Positions 6,621 through 15,104 of a DNA stretch of 41,184 nt are shown piece by piece. Numbering within the stretch: position 1 is the stretch's first letter; each line of letters begins with the position of its first letter. Where the stretch lies: assembly GCA_005240075.1 (NCBI GenBank), contig SBBF01000092.1, forward strand, positions 1-41,184, in the 5' to 3' direction. The notes beneath the pieces were generated by a model, which was not told the DNA's origin, did no database searches, and was given only the letters and a program-made list of their open reading frames with translations. The translations under genes were made by a program, and so were the position numbers. The DNA comes from Nitrospira sp. GTDB taxonomy: Bacteria; UBA10199; SBBF01.

Positions 6621-8525
6621 ATGAATCATCTATTTAATAGAGCCATCGAATATGGATTGGCAGGGGGAGCCCGCGTGGCTTGGCCCGTTTTTCAGTTCAT
6701 CAACAAGAAAATCAGGGAAGGCAAAACCTTCAAGCCAAAGTGGGCTGATCGAAAACTTTTGAAGAGTTATGAAAAAGTAAAGCCGACGCTTGGTTGGCCA
6801 CGCGAAACCGATTCCTTGTGTCCCGAATGCGTCAAGGAAGTGAGAAGCAAAATCATTTCGGGGGAAACGAGCGTTGATATTCTGCGGACCGGCAATCCGG
6901 GTGAAATCAAAGCGAAGATTGTTGAACGGGATGGAAAGGTCTGGATGATCAAGGATTGTCCCCAGCATGGCCGGTTTGAAGATGTGATGGCTCTGGACGC
7001 CCGTTTTCTGGAACGAATGGAAAAACTTTATCCCGGAAGCGACTTTTACGCTCCCGACACAAAACTTCGCAATCATGGAAGCTCTTCCATCCGTTACGGA
7101 CGGGGATCCGTTCTCACGATTGACTTGACCAATCGGTGCAACATGATGTGCGAACCCTGCTTTATGGATGCCAATCAGGTAGGCTACGTTCATGAACTTG
7201 AATTGGCAGAAGTGCAACACATTCTTGATAACGCCATCTCCATCAAGCCCAAACGCCAGCTCTCCGTTCAATTTTCAGGAGGGGAGCCGACGTTATCCCC
7301 TCTGTTTATCGATGCCATCAAATATGCCAAAAAAGTGGGCTACTTTTCCGTTCAGGCGGCTACCAACGGAATCCGTTTTGCCGAAAATCCGGAATTTGCC
7401 AAGGAGGCTTACGACGCCGGCTTAAGGATTGCCTATCTCCAGTTTGACGGGGTGGGGAATGAGAACAACGCCCATCGCAAAATCGGCAATTTGTTCGATA
7501 TCAAACTCCGGGCGATGGAAAACCTCTATCGCGCTGGTATTGATATTGTGCCGGTCGTCACCATTGTCCGGACAGTCAACGATCATCAGGTGGGGAAGAT
7601 TTTTGATTTTGTTGTCCAAAACTCCGATAAAATCAGTTTTATTTCGTTTCAACCGGTTTCTTTTACAGGACGGGACGAAGATATCAGTGTGGAAGAACGG
7701 ATGCAAAAGCGTTATACTCTGGCTCATCTCGCGCATGATTTCAAAAAACAGACCGGATTGACCGAACCGTTGCGCGACTGGTTTCCTCTGTCGGCAGTCA
7801 GCGTTTTCAGTGATTTTGCCGACATGATGGCCGGCCCCAAGGCGGAATGGGGAAACCTCAAATGCGGCTGTCATCCCAACTGCGGGGTCGGAACCGTTTT
7901 TCTGGTTGATAAACAGAAAAAACAGCAGGTGCCTCTGGGAGCAATGTTGAACATCGAGCAGTTCATGAAAGATGTGGCCATCATCAACGATACATCGCGC
8001 GGACGCAAGCTGTCCGGTTTTCAAATGTTATTGGCTCTCCTCAAAAATTACAATCCCTCCAAAGCTCCGAAAGATTTCAGGTTCAAAGATCTGATCCAAA
8101 AGCTGGATAAGCAAACGGGGGCTTCCTTATCGGACAAGGATTATGGATTGGGATCGGAGCGCAAAAAAGACCGCTGGCTTTTTTTGTTTGTCGCCGGCAT
8201 GTGGTTCCAGGATTTGTGGAACTATGATTTCCGAAGAACCGAGCGATGCATTATCCCCTACGGCACGCAGGAAGGGGAAATTTCCTTCTGCGCCTACAAT
8301 ACCGGCATTGGATGGAGGAATATCATCGAAAACATGTACAAGAATGCTTCCGTGGGAGAATGGTACAGGCAAAAAGGGCGGCATGCCGTTTATGCCAGCG
8401 GAAAGCCGGTAGCGCTCCCCTCGTTTGATAATTCCTTGAAAGTTCCTGGCCAGCCACAGTATGATGCTGCGGCCGCTTACGATCATTCAGCCCCTCTTGA
8501 AGTCAAGCGAGCGGTTGGGATGTAA
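6621..8525 (+). CDS. Radical SAM enzyme, COG1964 / tetraether-synthase (Tes)-like
   Basis: This 634-residue iron-sulfur protein cleaves S-adenosylmethionine to start radical chemistry. The core motif Cys173-x3-Cys177-x2-Cys180 lies in TNRCNMMCEPCF, followed by SGGEP at 219-223. An N-terminal cysteine module has CPEC (67, 70) and KDCPQHG (113), as in COG1964 proteins and archaeal Tes, where a rubredoxin-like iron site is known. C-terminal cysteines at 415, 417, 421, 543 and 557 (CGCHPNC, RCIIPYG, SFCAYN) could hold auxiliary clusters. Archaeal Tes joins lipid tails by C-C bond formation. Whether this protein does so is inference, supported by the CDP-alcohol phosphatidyltransferase gene 11 bases downstream and the SCP2-like gene after it. 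The ATG at 6621 has a strong Shine-Dalgarno and its own predicted promoter. No membrane segment is obvious. The substrate is unknown. Confidence 0.85.
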   Translation: MNHLFNRAIEYGLAGGARVAWPVFQFINKKIREGKTFKPKWADRKLLKSYEKVKPTLGWPRETDSLCPECVKEVRSKIISGETSVDILRTGNPGEIKAKIVERDGKVWMIKDCPQHGRFEDVMALDARFLERMEKLYPGSDFYAPDTKLRNHGSSSIRYGRGSVLTIDLTNRCNMMCEPCFMDANQVGYVHELELAEVQHILDNAISIKPKRQLSVQFSGGEPTLSPLFIDAIKYAKKVGYFSVQAATNGIRFAENPEFAKEAYDAGLRIAYLQFDGVGNENNAHRKIGNLFDIKLRAMENLYRAGIDIVPVVTIVRTVNDHQVGKIFDFVVQNSDKISFISFQPVSFTGRDEDISVEERMQKRYTLAHLAHDFKKQTGLTEPLRDWFPLSAVSVFSDFADMMAGPKAEWGNLKCGCHPNCGVGTVFLVDKQKKQQVPLGAMLNIEQFMKDVAIINDTSRGRKLSGFQMLLALLKNYNPSKAPKDFRFKDLIQKLDKQTGASLSDKDYGLGSERKKDRWLFLFVAGMWFQDLWNYDFRRTERCIIPYGTQEGEISFCAYNTGIGWRNIIENMYKNASVGEWYRQKGRHAVYASGKPVALPSFDNSLKVPGQPQYDAAAAYDHSAPLEVKRAVGM

Positions 8526-8536
8526 GGTGTCCTTTC

Positions 8537-9319
8537 ATGGATATCAACTCTGTCTGGTTTACTCTGATTCCTCTGGCGGTTTTTAACGTACTTTTTCTGG
8601 GGACGGTGTTGGCTTTTCGTCCTGTCTATCGGAACAGCAAGAGACTCAAAGAGGTTGAAGAGCGCCCCGCCTCCAAATTCCTCAATCGCTGGATGCGTGA
8701 GTATTGGCTCTGGTTGACCGATCCTTTTGTCCATCTTTTTGTCCGCCTGCGGCTTTCCCCCAACACCTTGACAACGATGGGGGTGTTGATTGGATTGGCG
8801 TCCGGCTATTTTTTTTGGAAAGGGCATTTTGGTTTGGGGGGGTGGCTGATGATTTTTGGGGCGACCTTTGATACTTTTGATGGACGGGTTGCCCGTGCCA
8901 CGCATAACGAAACCCGATCGGGAGCTTATTTTGATTCCATCATGGATCGCATTTCTGAAGGGGCCTTCTTTGCAGGGCTTGTTCTGTACTATCGCCATCA
9001 TTGGGCGTTATTGATTGTCATCGTTTGTTTGATTGGCTCCTACATGGTGAGCTACACCAAATCGAAGGGGGATGAAATGGGGGCCCATTATGAGGGGGGC
9101 TCCATGCAACGGCCGGAGCGGATTGTTTATCTGGGGGTCGGTGCGATTTTTTCTCCTGTTTTTGCCTGGCTCGTTCAGTTCTTCTGGCTTAAAGAAATGG
9201 ATTTTGTTCTGTTGACCAACACCCTCTATCTGGTTCCTCTCTCTTTCGTTACTCTCATGACTTGGGGCACTTCTTTTGACCGGATGAGAAATGTGATGAA
9301 GATGTTGAGTGTAAAATAG
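8537..9319 (+). CDS. CDP-alcohol phosphatidyltransferase family membrane protein
   Basis: This 260-residue integral membrane enzyme of the CDP-alcohol phosphatidyltransferase family joins a CDP-activated lipid to an alcohol, releasing CMP. The full metal and CDP signature is present: Asp112-x2-Asp115-Gly116-x2-Ala119-Arg120-x8-Gly129-x3-Asp133-x3-Asp137. About six hydrophobic segments can be seen (roughly 8-28, 78-95, 99-111, 140-151, 156-172 and 200-245). The acceptor could be glycerol-3-phosphate, inositol, inositol phosphate or another alcohol, which the sequence does not decide. It starts 11 bases after the radical SAM stop and is almost certainly co-transcribed. A housekeeping PgsA or PssA role is possible, but those genes are usually not paired with a radical SAM enzyme, so a specialised lipid is suggested. 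Confidence 0.88.
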   Translation: MDINSVWFTLIPLAVFNVLFLGTVLAFRPVYRNSKRLKEVEERPASKFLNRWMREYWLWLTDPFVHLFVRLRLSPNTLTTMGVLIGLASGYFFWKGHFGLGGWLMIFGATFDTFDGRVARATHNETRSGAYFDSIMDRISEGAFFAGLVLYYRHHWALLIVIVCLIGSYMVSYTKSKGDEMGAHYEGGSMQRPERIVYLGVGAIFSPVFAWLVQFFWLKEMDFVLLTNTLYLVPLSFVTLMTWGTSFDRMRNVMKMLSVK

Positions 9320-9405
9320 ATACGCGGTCAAGAGAGTTTATCAAGATTGATGTGACCATGGAATATTTTGACCCGATTCTGCGGGTGTGCTAAGCATTAA
9401 ATGCC

Positions 9406-9807
9406 ATGTCCCTCTTTCATTCATCCGATCATCTCAAAGAAGTCCTGGGGGGGTTTTTTGAAATGCTTGGGCATCATCCGGAAGTGGGCCCGAAACTTTT
9501 GGCCTCCCGGTTGATTCTCAAATTTATTTATCGGGAGCCCGATCTGGCCATCACCATCGATTTGACCGGCGAACAAGTGGTTCTCTCCTTCAATGATACC
9601 GAAAAAAAACCGGTTGTGGAGATGAGCATGAAAGCTGACACCGCCCACAGATTCTGGATGGGGGAGTTGAATCTGGTAATGGCGTTGGCCCGTCGGGAGA
9701 TGACCGCCAAAGGCCCCATTCCCAGAATTCTTCAGTTGTTGCCGATCATTAAACCGGCCTATAAAATTTATTCGGAGTATATTAAAGAGAAAGGTCTAGC
9801 TTCTTAA
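9406..9807 (+). CDS. SCP2-like lipid-binding protein
   Basis: This 133-residue soluble protein resembles the sterol carrier protein 2 fold, which holds a lipid in a hydrophobic tunnel. Visible signs are a beta-rich central part (DLAITIDLTGEQVVLSF, then KPVVEMSMKADTAHRFWMG) followed by helices and a segment RREMTAKGPIPRILQLLPI, the 'scaled activity' region seen in bacterial SCP2 proteins. No catalytic motif and no signal peptide are seen. It follows the phosphatidyltransferase by 86 bases, a gap with no terminator, so it may be the lipid carrier of the same cluster. Its start has no clear ribosome site. Its stop overlaps by four bases the stop of the convergent acyl-CoA dehydrogenase gene. Confidence 0.72.
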   Translation: MSLFHSSDHLKEVLGGFFEMLGHHPEVGPKLLASRLILKFIYREPDLAITIDLTGEQVVLSFNDTEKKPVVEMSMKADTAHRFWMGELNLVMALARREMTAKGPIPRILQLLPIIKPAYKIYSEYIKEKGLAS

Positions 9808-10955
9808 CAACCAAGATAGCGGGAGATCACAATCCTCTGAATTTCGCTAGTTCCTTCCCCAATCTCCAGCAATTTCTGGTCGCGGTAGAATTTGGCGGCC
9901 GGATATTCTTCCATCAATCCATACCCCCCATGGAGCTGAACGCAATGGTTGGCGACCCGGTGAAAAACCTCCGATGTATAGAGCTTGGCCATCGCCGCCT
10001 CCTTGCCGAAAGGACGCCCCTGGTCTTTAAGCCAGCAGGCTTTGTAGAGAAGATTGCGAGCTGCCTCGATTTCAAGAGCACAGTCAGCCAACTTAAAGGC
10101 ATTGACTTGAAACTGGGAGATCGGTTTGCCAAAAGCCTTTCGTTGTTTGGCATAATCCAGAGCCGCTTCGAAAGCCCCTTGAGCCCCCCCCAGTCCCATG
10201 GCGGCAATCCCCAGCCGGCCAGAATCGAGAGTGGTCATCATCTGCTTGAATCCTCCCCCTCGCGGCCCGAGAAGGTTTTCTTCCGGAACGGTCACGTTAT
10301 CAAAATAAAGTTCCCCGGTATTGGAGGAACGCCAGGTGAGTTTGCGGTGCATTTCTTTTGCGGTAAAACCGGGAGTGCCGCTTTCCACAATAATGCAGGA
10401 AATTTCTTTTCTCCCCTCGGAGCCTGCTCCGGTAACCGCCTGGACTGTAATTCCTGCTGTAATTTTGCTGGCCGAATTGGTGATAAAAATTTTGGAGCCG
10501 TTAATAACCCACTTTCCATTCTTAAGCTCGGCGCGCGTTTTGGAATTTTGGGCATCGGAACCAGCATCGGCCTCGGTTAATCCAAACCCCCACAATTTTT
10601 TTCCACTGCAGAGATCGGGCAAAAATTTTCTTTTTTGATGTTCATTTCCAAAATTGTAAAGAGGACCGATCCCCAATGAATTTTCAGCCGCTACAGTAGC
10701 CGCTTGACAGCCATCCACGCGGGCCAATTCCTCAACCGCTATACAATAGGTTAAATAGTCAACTCCCTGCCCCCCATACTCGGGGGAAACGGTCATTCCA
10801 AAAAGCCCCAGTTCCCCCATTTTTTTCACCAGATCATAGGAAAACTCCTCCTTTTCATCCAATTGGGCTCGCACCGGTTTGATTTCCGCTTCGGCAAAGT
10901 CACGGACTGTTCTTCGGAGCATTTCCTGTTCGGGAGTCAAATCGTAATTAGCCAT
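9804..10955 (-). CDS. Acyl-CoA dehydrogenase (short/branched-chain type)
   Basis: This FAD enzyme oxidises acyl-CoA to trans-2-enoyl-CoA and passes electrons to ETF. The 383-residue length is standard. The protein begins MANYDLTPEQEMLRRTVRDFA. The flavin/substrate block GFGLTEADAGSDAQNSKT is followed by KIFITNS, RKAFGKPISQFQ, and QLHGGYGLMEEYP. The catalytic base is the Glu in the C-terminal EIGEGTSEIQR motif, its position in butyryl-CoA and medium-chain dehydrogenases. I reject the longer frame to 11090, because its extra N-terminus translates a repeat element. The ATG at 10955 has GAGAGG about ten bases upstream. It is divergent from pyrR and convergent with the SCP2-like gene. Chain-length preference is not deducible. 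Confidence 0.94.
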   Translation of the reverse strand: MANYDLTPEQEMLRRTVRDFAEAEIKPVRAQLDEKEEFSYDLVKKMGELGLFGMTVSPEYGGQGVDYLTYCIAVEELARVDGCQAATVAAENSLGIGPLYNFGNEHQKRKFLPDLCSGKKLWGFGLTEADAGSDAQNSKTRAELKNGKWVINGSKIFITNSASKITAGITVQAVTGAGSEGRKEISCIIVESGTPGFTAKEMHRKLTWRSSNTGELYFDNVTVPEENLLGPRGGGFKQMMTTLDSGRLGIAAMGLGGAQGAFEAALDYAKQRKAFGKPISQFQVNAFKLADCALEIEAARNLLYKACWLKDQGRPFGKEAAMAKLYTSEVFHRVANHCVQLHGGYGLMEEYPAAKFYRDQKLLEIGEGTSEIQRIVISRYLGC

Positions 10956-10973
10956 GGAATAAAGCCTCTCTTC

Positions 10974-11002
10974 TTGACTCCTATCGACTAATTCGGTATG
11001 AG
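10974..11002 (+). promoter_or_regulatory. Predicted promoter of the pyr operon
   Basis: TTGACT (10974-10979) is followed after 17 bases by TATGAG (10997-11002), so transcription would start near 11009. The whole palindromic element at 11014-11149 would then form the 5' leader of pyrR. Predicted by eye. It overlaps the upstream region of the divergent acyl-CoA dehydrogenase gene. Confidence 0.35.
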
Positions 11003-11013
11003 TCACCAACTTT

Positions 11014-11149
11014 TTAGCAGGCTGTTGACAAAGGCCCATCTGCGTCGTTGCCCGCAATCGGCCGCTCCCTGCGGCGTACCTGTGAGTCACGCCTCAGTCG
11101 GGCCTCAGCGGGCGCCTAGCATCTGGGACCTTTCTCAACAGCCTGCTAA
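11014..11149. repeat. MITE-like palindromic element in the pyrR leader
   Basis: Perfect 15-base terminal inverted repeats (ttagcaggctgttga at 11014-11028, its complement at 11135-11149) bound a 136-base unit. The interior continues the symmetry imperfectly: aaagg/cctt-type arms inside the ends, gcccgc (11050-11055) against gcgggc (11108-11113), and an inner stem near ctgcggcgt against acgcctcag. The unit can thus fold as one long hairpin. Ends of the type 'tcaacagcctgcta' are familiar from repeats of deltaproteobacterial genomes (from memory). It stops 12 bases before the pyrR ATG and leaves pyrR without a Shine-Dalgarno. Confidence 0.8.
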
Positions 11150-11161
11150 GAAAACACCACC

Positions 11162-11683
11162 ATGAAGCCAGTCCTGGATGCTGAAGAAATAAAACAGGCC
11201 ATCCAAAAAATAGCTCGCGAAATTTTGGAAGAGGAAGAGTTGCTGGAAAAAGTAGTTCTGGTGGGGATCACCACGCGGGGGGTTCCCTTAAGCCAAAGAG
11301 TGGGCGCTTTGCTCAAGGAGGCCAAAGGGATTGAGGTGCCTGCCGGTGTTTTGGACATGACTCTTTATCGGGATGACTTGTCCCGTCTATCCACTCATCC
11401 CGTGGTCAGAAGAACTGAAATTCCTTTTTCAATCGACGGCAAATCGGTTTTTCTTCTGGATGATGTTCTGTACACCGGCCGGACGATTCGGGGGGCGCTC
11501 AATGCCCTGTTTGATCTGGGGCGCCCTGACCGGGTGGGATTGGCTGTTTTGGTCGACAGAGGGGGGAGAGAAATTCCAATTGAGGCGGGGATTGTGGGAA
11601 TTCATGTCGAAGCCAAAAAGGAAGAAAATGTGGTTGTCAAATTGAAGGAAACCGATGGAGAAGAGGGAGTGTTTATAGAATAG
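11162..11683 (+). CDS. pyrR: Bifunctional pyr operon regulator / uracil phosphoribosyltransferase
   Basis: PyrR binds pyr mRNA in response to UMP/UTP in many bacteria and has weak uracil phosphoribosyltransferase activity. The 173-residue protein carries the phosphoribosyl-diphosphate loop [13 protein letters not shown] at 96-108, the GITTRGVPL block near residues 36-44, and DMTLYRDDL. It heads the pyrimidine operon and ends seven bases before pyrB. The spacer before it is the palindromic element, not a recognisable PyrR-binding anti-antiterminator, so the regulatory mechanism is not evident from the sequence. No good ribosome site precedes the ATG. Confidence 0.95.
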   Translation: MKPVLDAEEIKQAIQKIAREILEEEELLEKVVLVGITTRGVPLSQRVGALLKEAKGIEVPAGVLDMTLYRDDLSRLSTHPVVRRTEIPFSIDGKSVFLLDDVLYTGRTIRGALNALFDLGRPDRVGLAVLVDRGGREIPIEAGIVGIHVEAKKEENVVVKLKETDGEEGVFIE

Positions 11684-11690
11684 GGAGTTC

Positions 11691-12626
11691 ATGCAGTTAA
11701 AAAGAAAAGATCTTTTAGGAATTGAAGAACTAAACCGGGAAGAAATTGAATTAATTCTGGAGACGGCCCGGAGTTTTCAGGAAGTTTCCGGGCGCGAAAT
11801 CAAAAAAGTTCCTGCTCTTCGCGGCAAAACGGTGGTGAATCTTTTCTTCGAAGATTCAACACGAACCCGCATTTCTTTTGAAATTGCCGCCAAACGGCTG
11901 TCGGCTGACCTTCTCACCATTACCAAAAGCGGTTCTTCCGTTGCCAAGGGGGAAACCCTGCTTGATACCGCCCGTAATCTGGAAGCGCTCGGGGCCAACC
12001 TGATTGTCTGTCGGCATAGAGCTTCCGGGGCTCCCCACTGGTTGGCCAGAAATTTGCACGCGTCGGTCATTAACGCGGGGGATGGTTCGCACGAGCATCC
12101 CTCCCAGGCCCTGTTGGATTTGTTGACCGTCGCCGACCGCAAAAAGAGAATGGATGGTTTGCAGGTCGCCATCGTGGGAGATATTGCCCACAGCCGGGTG
12201 GCCCGGTCCAACATTTATGCTTTTTCCAAAATGGGGGCTCAAGTAAGGGTTGTAGGGCCGGCGACCATGATTCCCAGGGGAATAGAAAATTTTGGAGTGA
12301 GGGGACAGTGTCCCCAAGTTTTTTATGACCTGGGGAACGGAATTCAAGACTGTGATGTGATCATGATGCTGAGAATTCAGCAGGAACGGATTATCTGGAC
12401 CCCCTTTTCTTCGCTGACGGAATATTCCCGCTTTTATGGATTGAACCGGGAGATTTTAAAAAGGGCAAAGGAGGATGTGATTGTCATGCATCCGGGGCCT
12501 GTCAATCGGGGGATTGAATTGGAGCCAGAAGTGGCTGACGGCCCCCATTCGGTCATTCTCGATCAGGTGGCCAACGGCGTCGCGGTCAGAATGGCGATTT
12601 TGTATTTGTTATCGGGACATTCATAA
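11691..12626 (+). CDS. pyrB: Aspartate carbamoyltransferase catalytic subunit
   Basis: The enzyme condenses carbamoyl phosphate with aspartate to carbamoyl aspartate, the committed step of UMP synthesis. The carbamoyl-phosphate loop Ser56-Thr-Arg-Thr lies in [13 protein letters not shown]. His136-Pro-Ser-Gln lies in [10 protein letters not shown]. Further motifs are [21 protein letters not shown] and the aspartate-loop motif HPGPVNRG. The 311-residue length is normal. No pyrI regulatory gene is adjacent, so it is likely the unregulated trimeric form or a PyrC-associated form. The ribosome site GGGAG overlaps the pyrR stop region, and pyrC starts one base after its stop. Confidence 0.96.
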   Translation: MQLKRKDLLGIEELNREEIELILETARSFQEVSGREIKKVPALRGKTVVNLFFEDSTRTRISFEIAAKRLSADLLTITKSGSSVAKGETLLDTARNLEALGANLIVCRHRASGAPHWLARNLHASVINAGDGSHEHPSQALLDLLTVADRKKRMDGLQVAIVGDIAHSRVARSNIYAFSKMGAQVRVVGPATMIPRGIENFGVRGQCPQVFYDLGNGIQDCDVIMMLRIQQERIIWTPFSSLTEYSRFYGLNREILKRAKEDVIVMHPGPVNRGIELEPEVADGPHSVILDQVANGVAVRMAILYLLSGHS

Positions 12627-12627
12627 C

Positions 12628-13896
12628 ATGCGTCTTCATATTAAAAACGGATTTTTGATCGACCCCAAAAACAAGCGGGATGGCCGGTTTGATTTGGTTA
12701 TTTGCGATGGATGTGTGGAAGATGTTTTGCCTCCCGGTCAAAAAGTGGCCGAGGCTGACATAATCGATGTCTCCGGTTTGATTGTTTCTCCCGGATTTAT
12801 TGATCTGCATACGCATCTTCGGGAACCGGGGTTTGAATACAAAGAAACAATTCAAACCGGAACCCGGGCGGCGGCGGCGGGAGGATTTACATCGGTTTGC
12901 TGTATGGCCAATACCTATCCGGTCAACGATAATGCTTCCGTTACTCAAGATATTCTGAAAATTGCGCAAGAATCGGGATGCGTGAATGTTTATCCCATTG
13001 GAGCAGTAACTGTTGGACTTAAGGGGGAAAGGCTCACTCCGATGGGAGAGCTTAAAGAAGCAGGGTGCGTGGCTCTTTCAGATGACGGTCAGACAATTGC
13101 CAATAGTCAGGTGATGAGGCTGGCGATGGAATATGCCAAAAGCTTTTCGTTGCCAATTATCAGTCATGCCATCGATCCTGTTTTAGCGGGGGAAGGGGTC
13201 ATGAATGAAGGACTGACCTCCACCCGTTTGGGACTTTTGGGAATTCCCCACGCGGCGGAAGACATGATGATCGCCCGTGACATCTACCTTGCCAAATTAA
13301 CGGGAGCCTCCCTTCACATCGCTCATCTGTCGACCCGCGAAGGGGTTAATCTGATCAAACGAGCCAAAGAAGAGGGAGTTGCTGTAACGGCGGAGGTCAC
13401 TCCGCATCATTTAACACTCACCGATCAAGCGGTTGGCGACTACAACACCTCTGCCAAAATGGCTCCCCCTTTAAGAAATAGTGAGGATCAGGAAGCACTG
13501 ATTGAAGGAGTGAAATCAGGGATTATTGATGCCATTGCCACCGATCATGCCCCTCATGGTGTGATGGATAAGGAGATTGAATTTGATCAGGCGGCCTCTG
13601 GAGTTATCGGTCTAGAAACGGCATTAAGTATACTATTACAACTATTTGAAAATAAATCATTATCAATTAATAGAATAATTGAATTATTGACGGTCAATCC
13701 CGCCCGGATTGCCGGTTTAAAAAGGGGAAGTCTGGAGAAAGGGGCCATGGCCGATCTGGTAATTTTTAACCCAAAAGAAGAATGGGAGATTGATCCATCA
13801 AAATTTTATTCGAAGAGTCGGAATAGCCCTTTCACTGGAATGAAAGTGAGAGGAGTTGTCACCCATACTTTTGTCTCGGGAAAGAGGGTCTTATGA
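12628..13896 (+). CDS. pyrC: Dihydroorotase, class I
   Basis: This zinc amidohydrolase cyclises carbamoyl aspartate to dihydroorotate. The protein is 422 residues long. The metal motif [10 protein letters not shown] places His61 and His63. His180 lies in IISHAIDP, a second histidine lies in [10 protein letters not shown], and the catalytic aspartate is in ATDHAPH. The class I (PyrC/allantoinase-like) length and the pairing with pyrB fit non-classical ATCase-DHOase arrangements. I start at the ATG at 12628 ([10 protein letters not shown]), one base after the pyrB stop. The longer frame from 12481 runs antisense-like through the pyrB end and is rejected. Its TGA overlaps the carA ATG in ATGA, so translation is probably coupled. 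Confidence 0.95.
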   Translation: MRLHIKNGFLIDPKNKRDGRFDLVICDGCVEDVLPPGQKVAEADIIDVSGLIVSPGFIDLHTHLREPGFEYKETIQTGTRAAAAGGFTSVCCMANTYPVNDNASVTQDILKIAQESGCVNVYPIGAVTVGLKGERLTPMGELKEAGCVALSDDGQTIANSQVMRLAMEYAKSFSLPIISHAIDPVLAGEGVMNEGLTSTRLGLLGIPHAAEDMMIARDIYLAKLTGASLHIAHLSTREGVNLIKRAKEEGVAVTAEVTPHHLTLTDQAVGDYNTSAKMAPPLRNSEDQEALIEGVKSGIIDAIATDHAPHGVMDKEIEFDQAASGVIGLETALSILLQLFENKSLSINRIIELLTVNPARIAGLKRGSLEKGAMADLVIFNPKEEWEIDPSKFYSKSRNSPFTGMKVRGVVTHTFVSGKRVL

Positions 13897-15038
13897 CGAA
13901 GGCTGATCTCACGGAGGCGCATCTCATTTTGCAGGATGGCACGATTTTTTCCGGTAGTTCATTTGGCTATCAAGGGGGATCTTCCGGCGAAGTGGTTTTT
14001 AACACCTCCATGACCGGTTATCAGGAAATTTTAACCGATCCTTCTTATCAGGGACAGATTGTGGTGATGACCTATTCTCAAATTGGAAATTATGGGGTCA
14101 ATCCGGCTGATGTAGAATCCAAAAAAATTTATCTCTCTGGATTTGTGGTGCGGGAGTTAAGTCCGCTGGAGAGCAATTTCAGATCGAGAGGATCGTTATC
14201 GGCCTACTTGAAAAAAAATAAAGTTCCAGGTGTAGAGGGAATTGATACGCGGGCTCTCGTTCGGCATATCCGCGAAAAGGGGGCGATGCCGGCCCTGATT
14301 GTCACAGGAAAAATCAGAAATCAAAAAAAATATTTGCATCAGGCGATGAATCTCCCCTCCATGGATGGGCAAGATTTGGCAAAAGTGGTTTCGTGCAAGA
14401 AACCGTATGTGTGGGAGCGTGGATCGTGGATCGTGAATCGTGAATCGGAAAAGAAAAAAAAACGATCAACAATCAACGATCAACGATTCAAAATTATCGC
14501 CTACGATTTTGGCATCAAACAAAATATCCTCCGGATGCTGGTGGACAGTGGTTGTCGGGTTAAGGTTGTTCCCGGAAATTATCCCGCCGAAAAGGTTCTT
14601 CAAGAAAATCCGGACGGTGTTTTTTTATCCAATGGTCCCGGTGATCCGGCTGTCTGTACCGACGCAATTGATAATGTCAGAAAATTGCTCGGCAAAAAGC
14701 CGCTTTTTGGGATTTGTTTAGGGCATCAAATCATGGGGTTGGCGCTGGGGGGGAAAACCTTTAAGCTTAAATTTGGTCATCATGGGGGAAACCAGCCGGT
14801 GATGGATTTGAGGACCCGCAAGGTGGAAATTACCGCTCAAAATCATGGTTTTGCCATTGATAGTCAGAATCTTCCAGCCGATGTGGAAATAACTCATATT
14901 AATTTGAATGATCAGACGGTTGAAGGGTTACAGCATAAAACTCTTCCGGCTTTTAGCGTTCAATATCATCCGGAAGCAAGCCCCGGGCCGCATGATTCGC
15001 ATTATTTGTTCAAAAGATTTATCGAGATGATGAGATGA
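13893..15038 (+). CDS. carA: Carbamoyl-phosphate synthase small (glutaminase) subunit
   Basis: The subunit hydrolyses glutamine and passes ammonia to CarB. The N-terminal domain (about 1-170) starts with [16 protein letters not shown]. The class I glutamine amidotransferase domain (about 200-381) has the nucleophile Cys275 in [28 protein letters not shown], and His359/Glu361 in QYHPEASPG. The interdomain linker (residues 177-199, [19 protein letters not shown]) is encoded by two arrays of 7-base repeats in inverted orientation, an odd origin for a coding linker. Linker length still matches that of E. coli CarA, so function is probably kept. It overlaps pyrC by four bases, and a palindromic spacer separates it from carB. 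Confidence 0.96.
   Translation: MTKADLTEAHLILQDGTIFSGSSFGYQGGSSGEVVFNTSMTGYQEILTDPSYQGQIVVMTYSQIGNYGVNPADVESKKIYLSGFVVRELSPLESNFRSRGSLSAYLKKNKVPGVEGIDTRALVRHIREKGAMPALIVTGKIRNQKKYLHQAMNLPSMDGQDLAKVVSCKKPYVWERGSWIVNRESEKKKKRSTINDQRFKIIAYDFGIKQNILRMLVDSGCRVKVVPGNYPAEKVLQENPDGVFLSNGPGDPAVCTDAIDNVRKLLGKKPLFGICLGHQIMGLALGGKTFKLKFGHHGGNQPVMDLRTRKVEITAQNHGFAIDSQNLPADVEITHINLNDQTVEGLQHKTLPAFSVQYHPEASPGPHDSHYLFKRFIEMMR
14421..14490. repeat. Inverted pair of 7-base tandem-repeat arrays inside carA
   Basis: Four copies of g(g/a)atcgt (14421-14448) and four of c(g/a)atcaa or a close variant (14463-14490) flank an A-rich 14-base loop. Paired against each other, roughly 21 of 27 positions match, so DNA or mRNA could form a long imperfect hairpin. 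Both arrays are read in frame as the CarA linker. Confidence 0.8.
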
Positions 15039-15099
15039 TGTAGGGGCAACCTTTATGATTGCCCTTTCAAATCGGGCGAACACAAGGTTTGCCCTTACA
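15039..15099. repeat. Palindromic intergenic repeat between carA and carB
   Basis: The spacer begins tgtaggggcaacc and ends ggtttgcccttaca, imperfect complements, with inner arms attgccc and gggcgaac. It resembles the widespread 'tgtaggggc...gcccctaca' palindromes of many genomes (from memory). It begins directly after the carA stop and ends five bases before the carB ATG, so it fills the spacer and may act as an mRNA hairpin setting the carA:carB ratio. Confidence 0.75.
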
Positions 15100-15104
15100 T
15101 CAAT

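Noticed and set aside
9930-10580. A 216-codon plus-strand frame opposite the acyl-CoA dehydrogenase
   Set aside because: Shadow of the real gene; no motifs and no ribosome site.
10956-11090. N-terminal extension of the acyl-CoA dehydrogenase
   Set aside because: The added residues translate the palindromic element and precede a better start at 10955 with a ribosome site.
11009-11161. PyrR-binding attenuator in the pyr leader
   Set aside because: No consensus PyrR-binding hairpin or terminator/antiterminator with a T-run is visible; the leader is filled by the palindromic repeat.
12481-12627. Extended N-terminus of PyrC
   Set aside because: It lies in another frame of the pyrB 3' end; family start is at 12628.
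14421-14490. CRISPR-like array in carA
   Set aside because: Units are only 7 bases, contiguous and without spacers; no cas genes are in the window.
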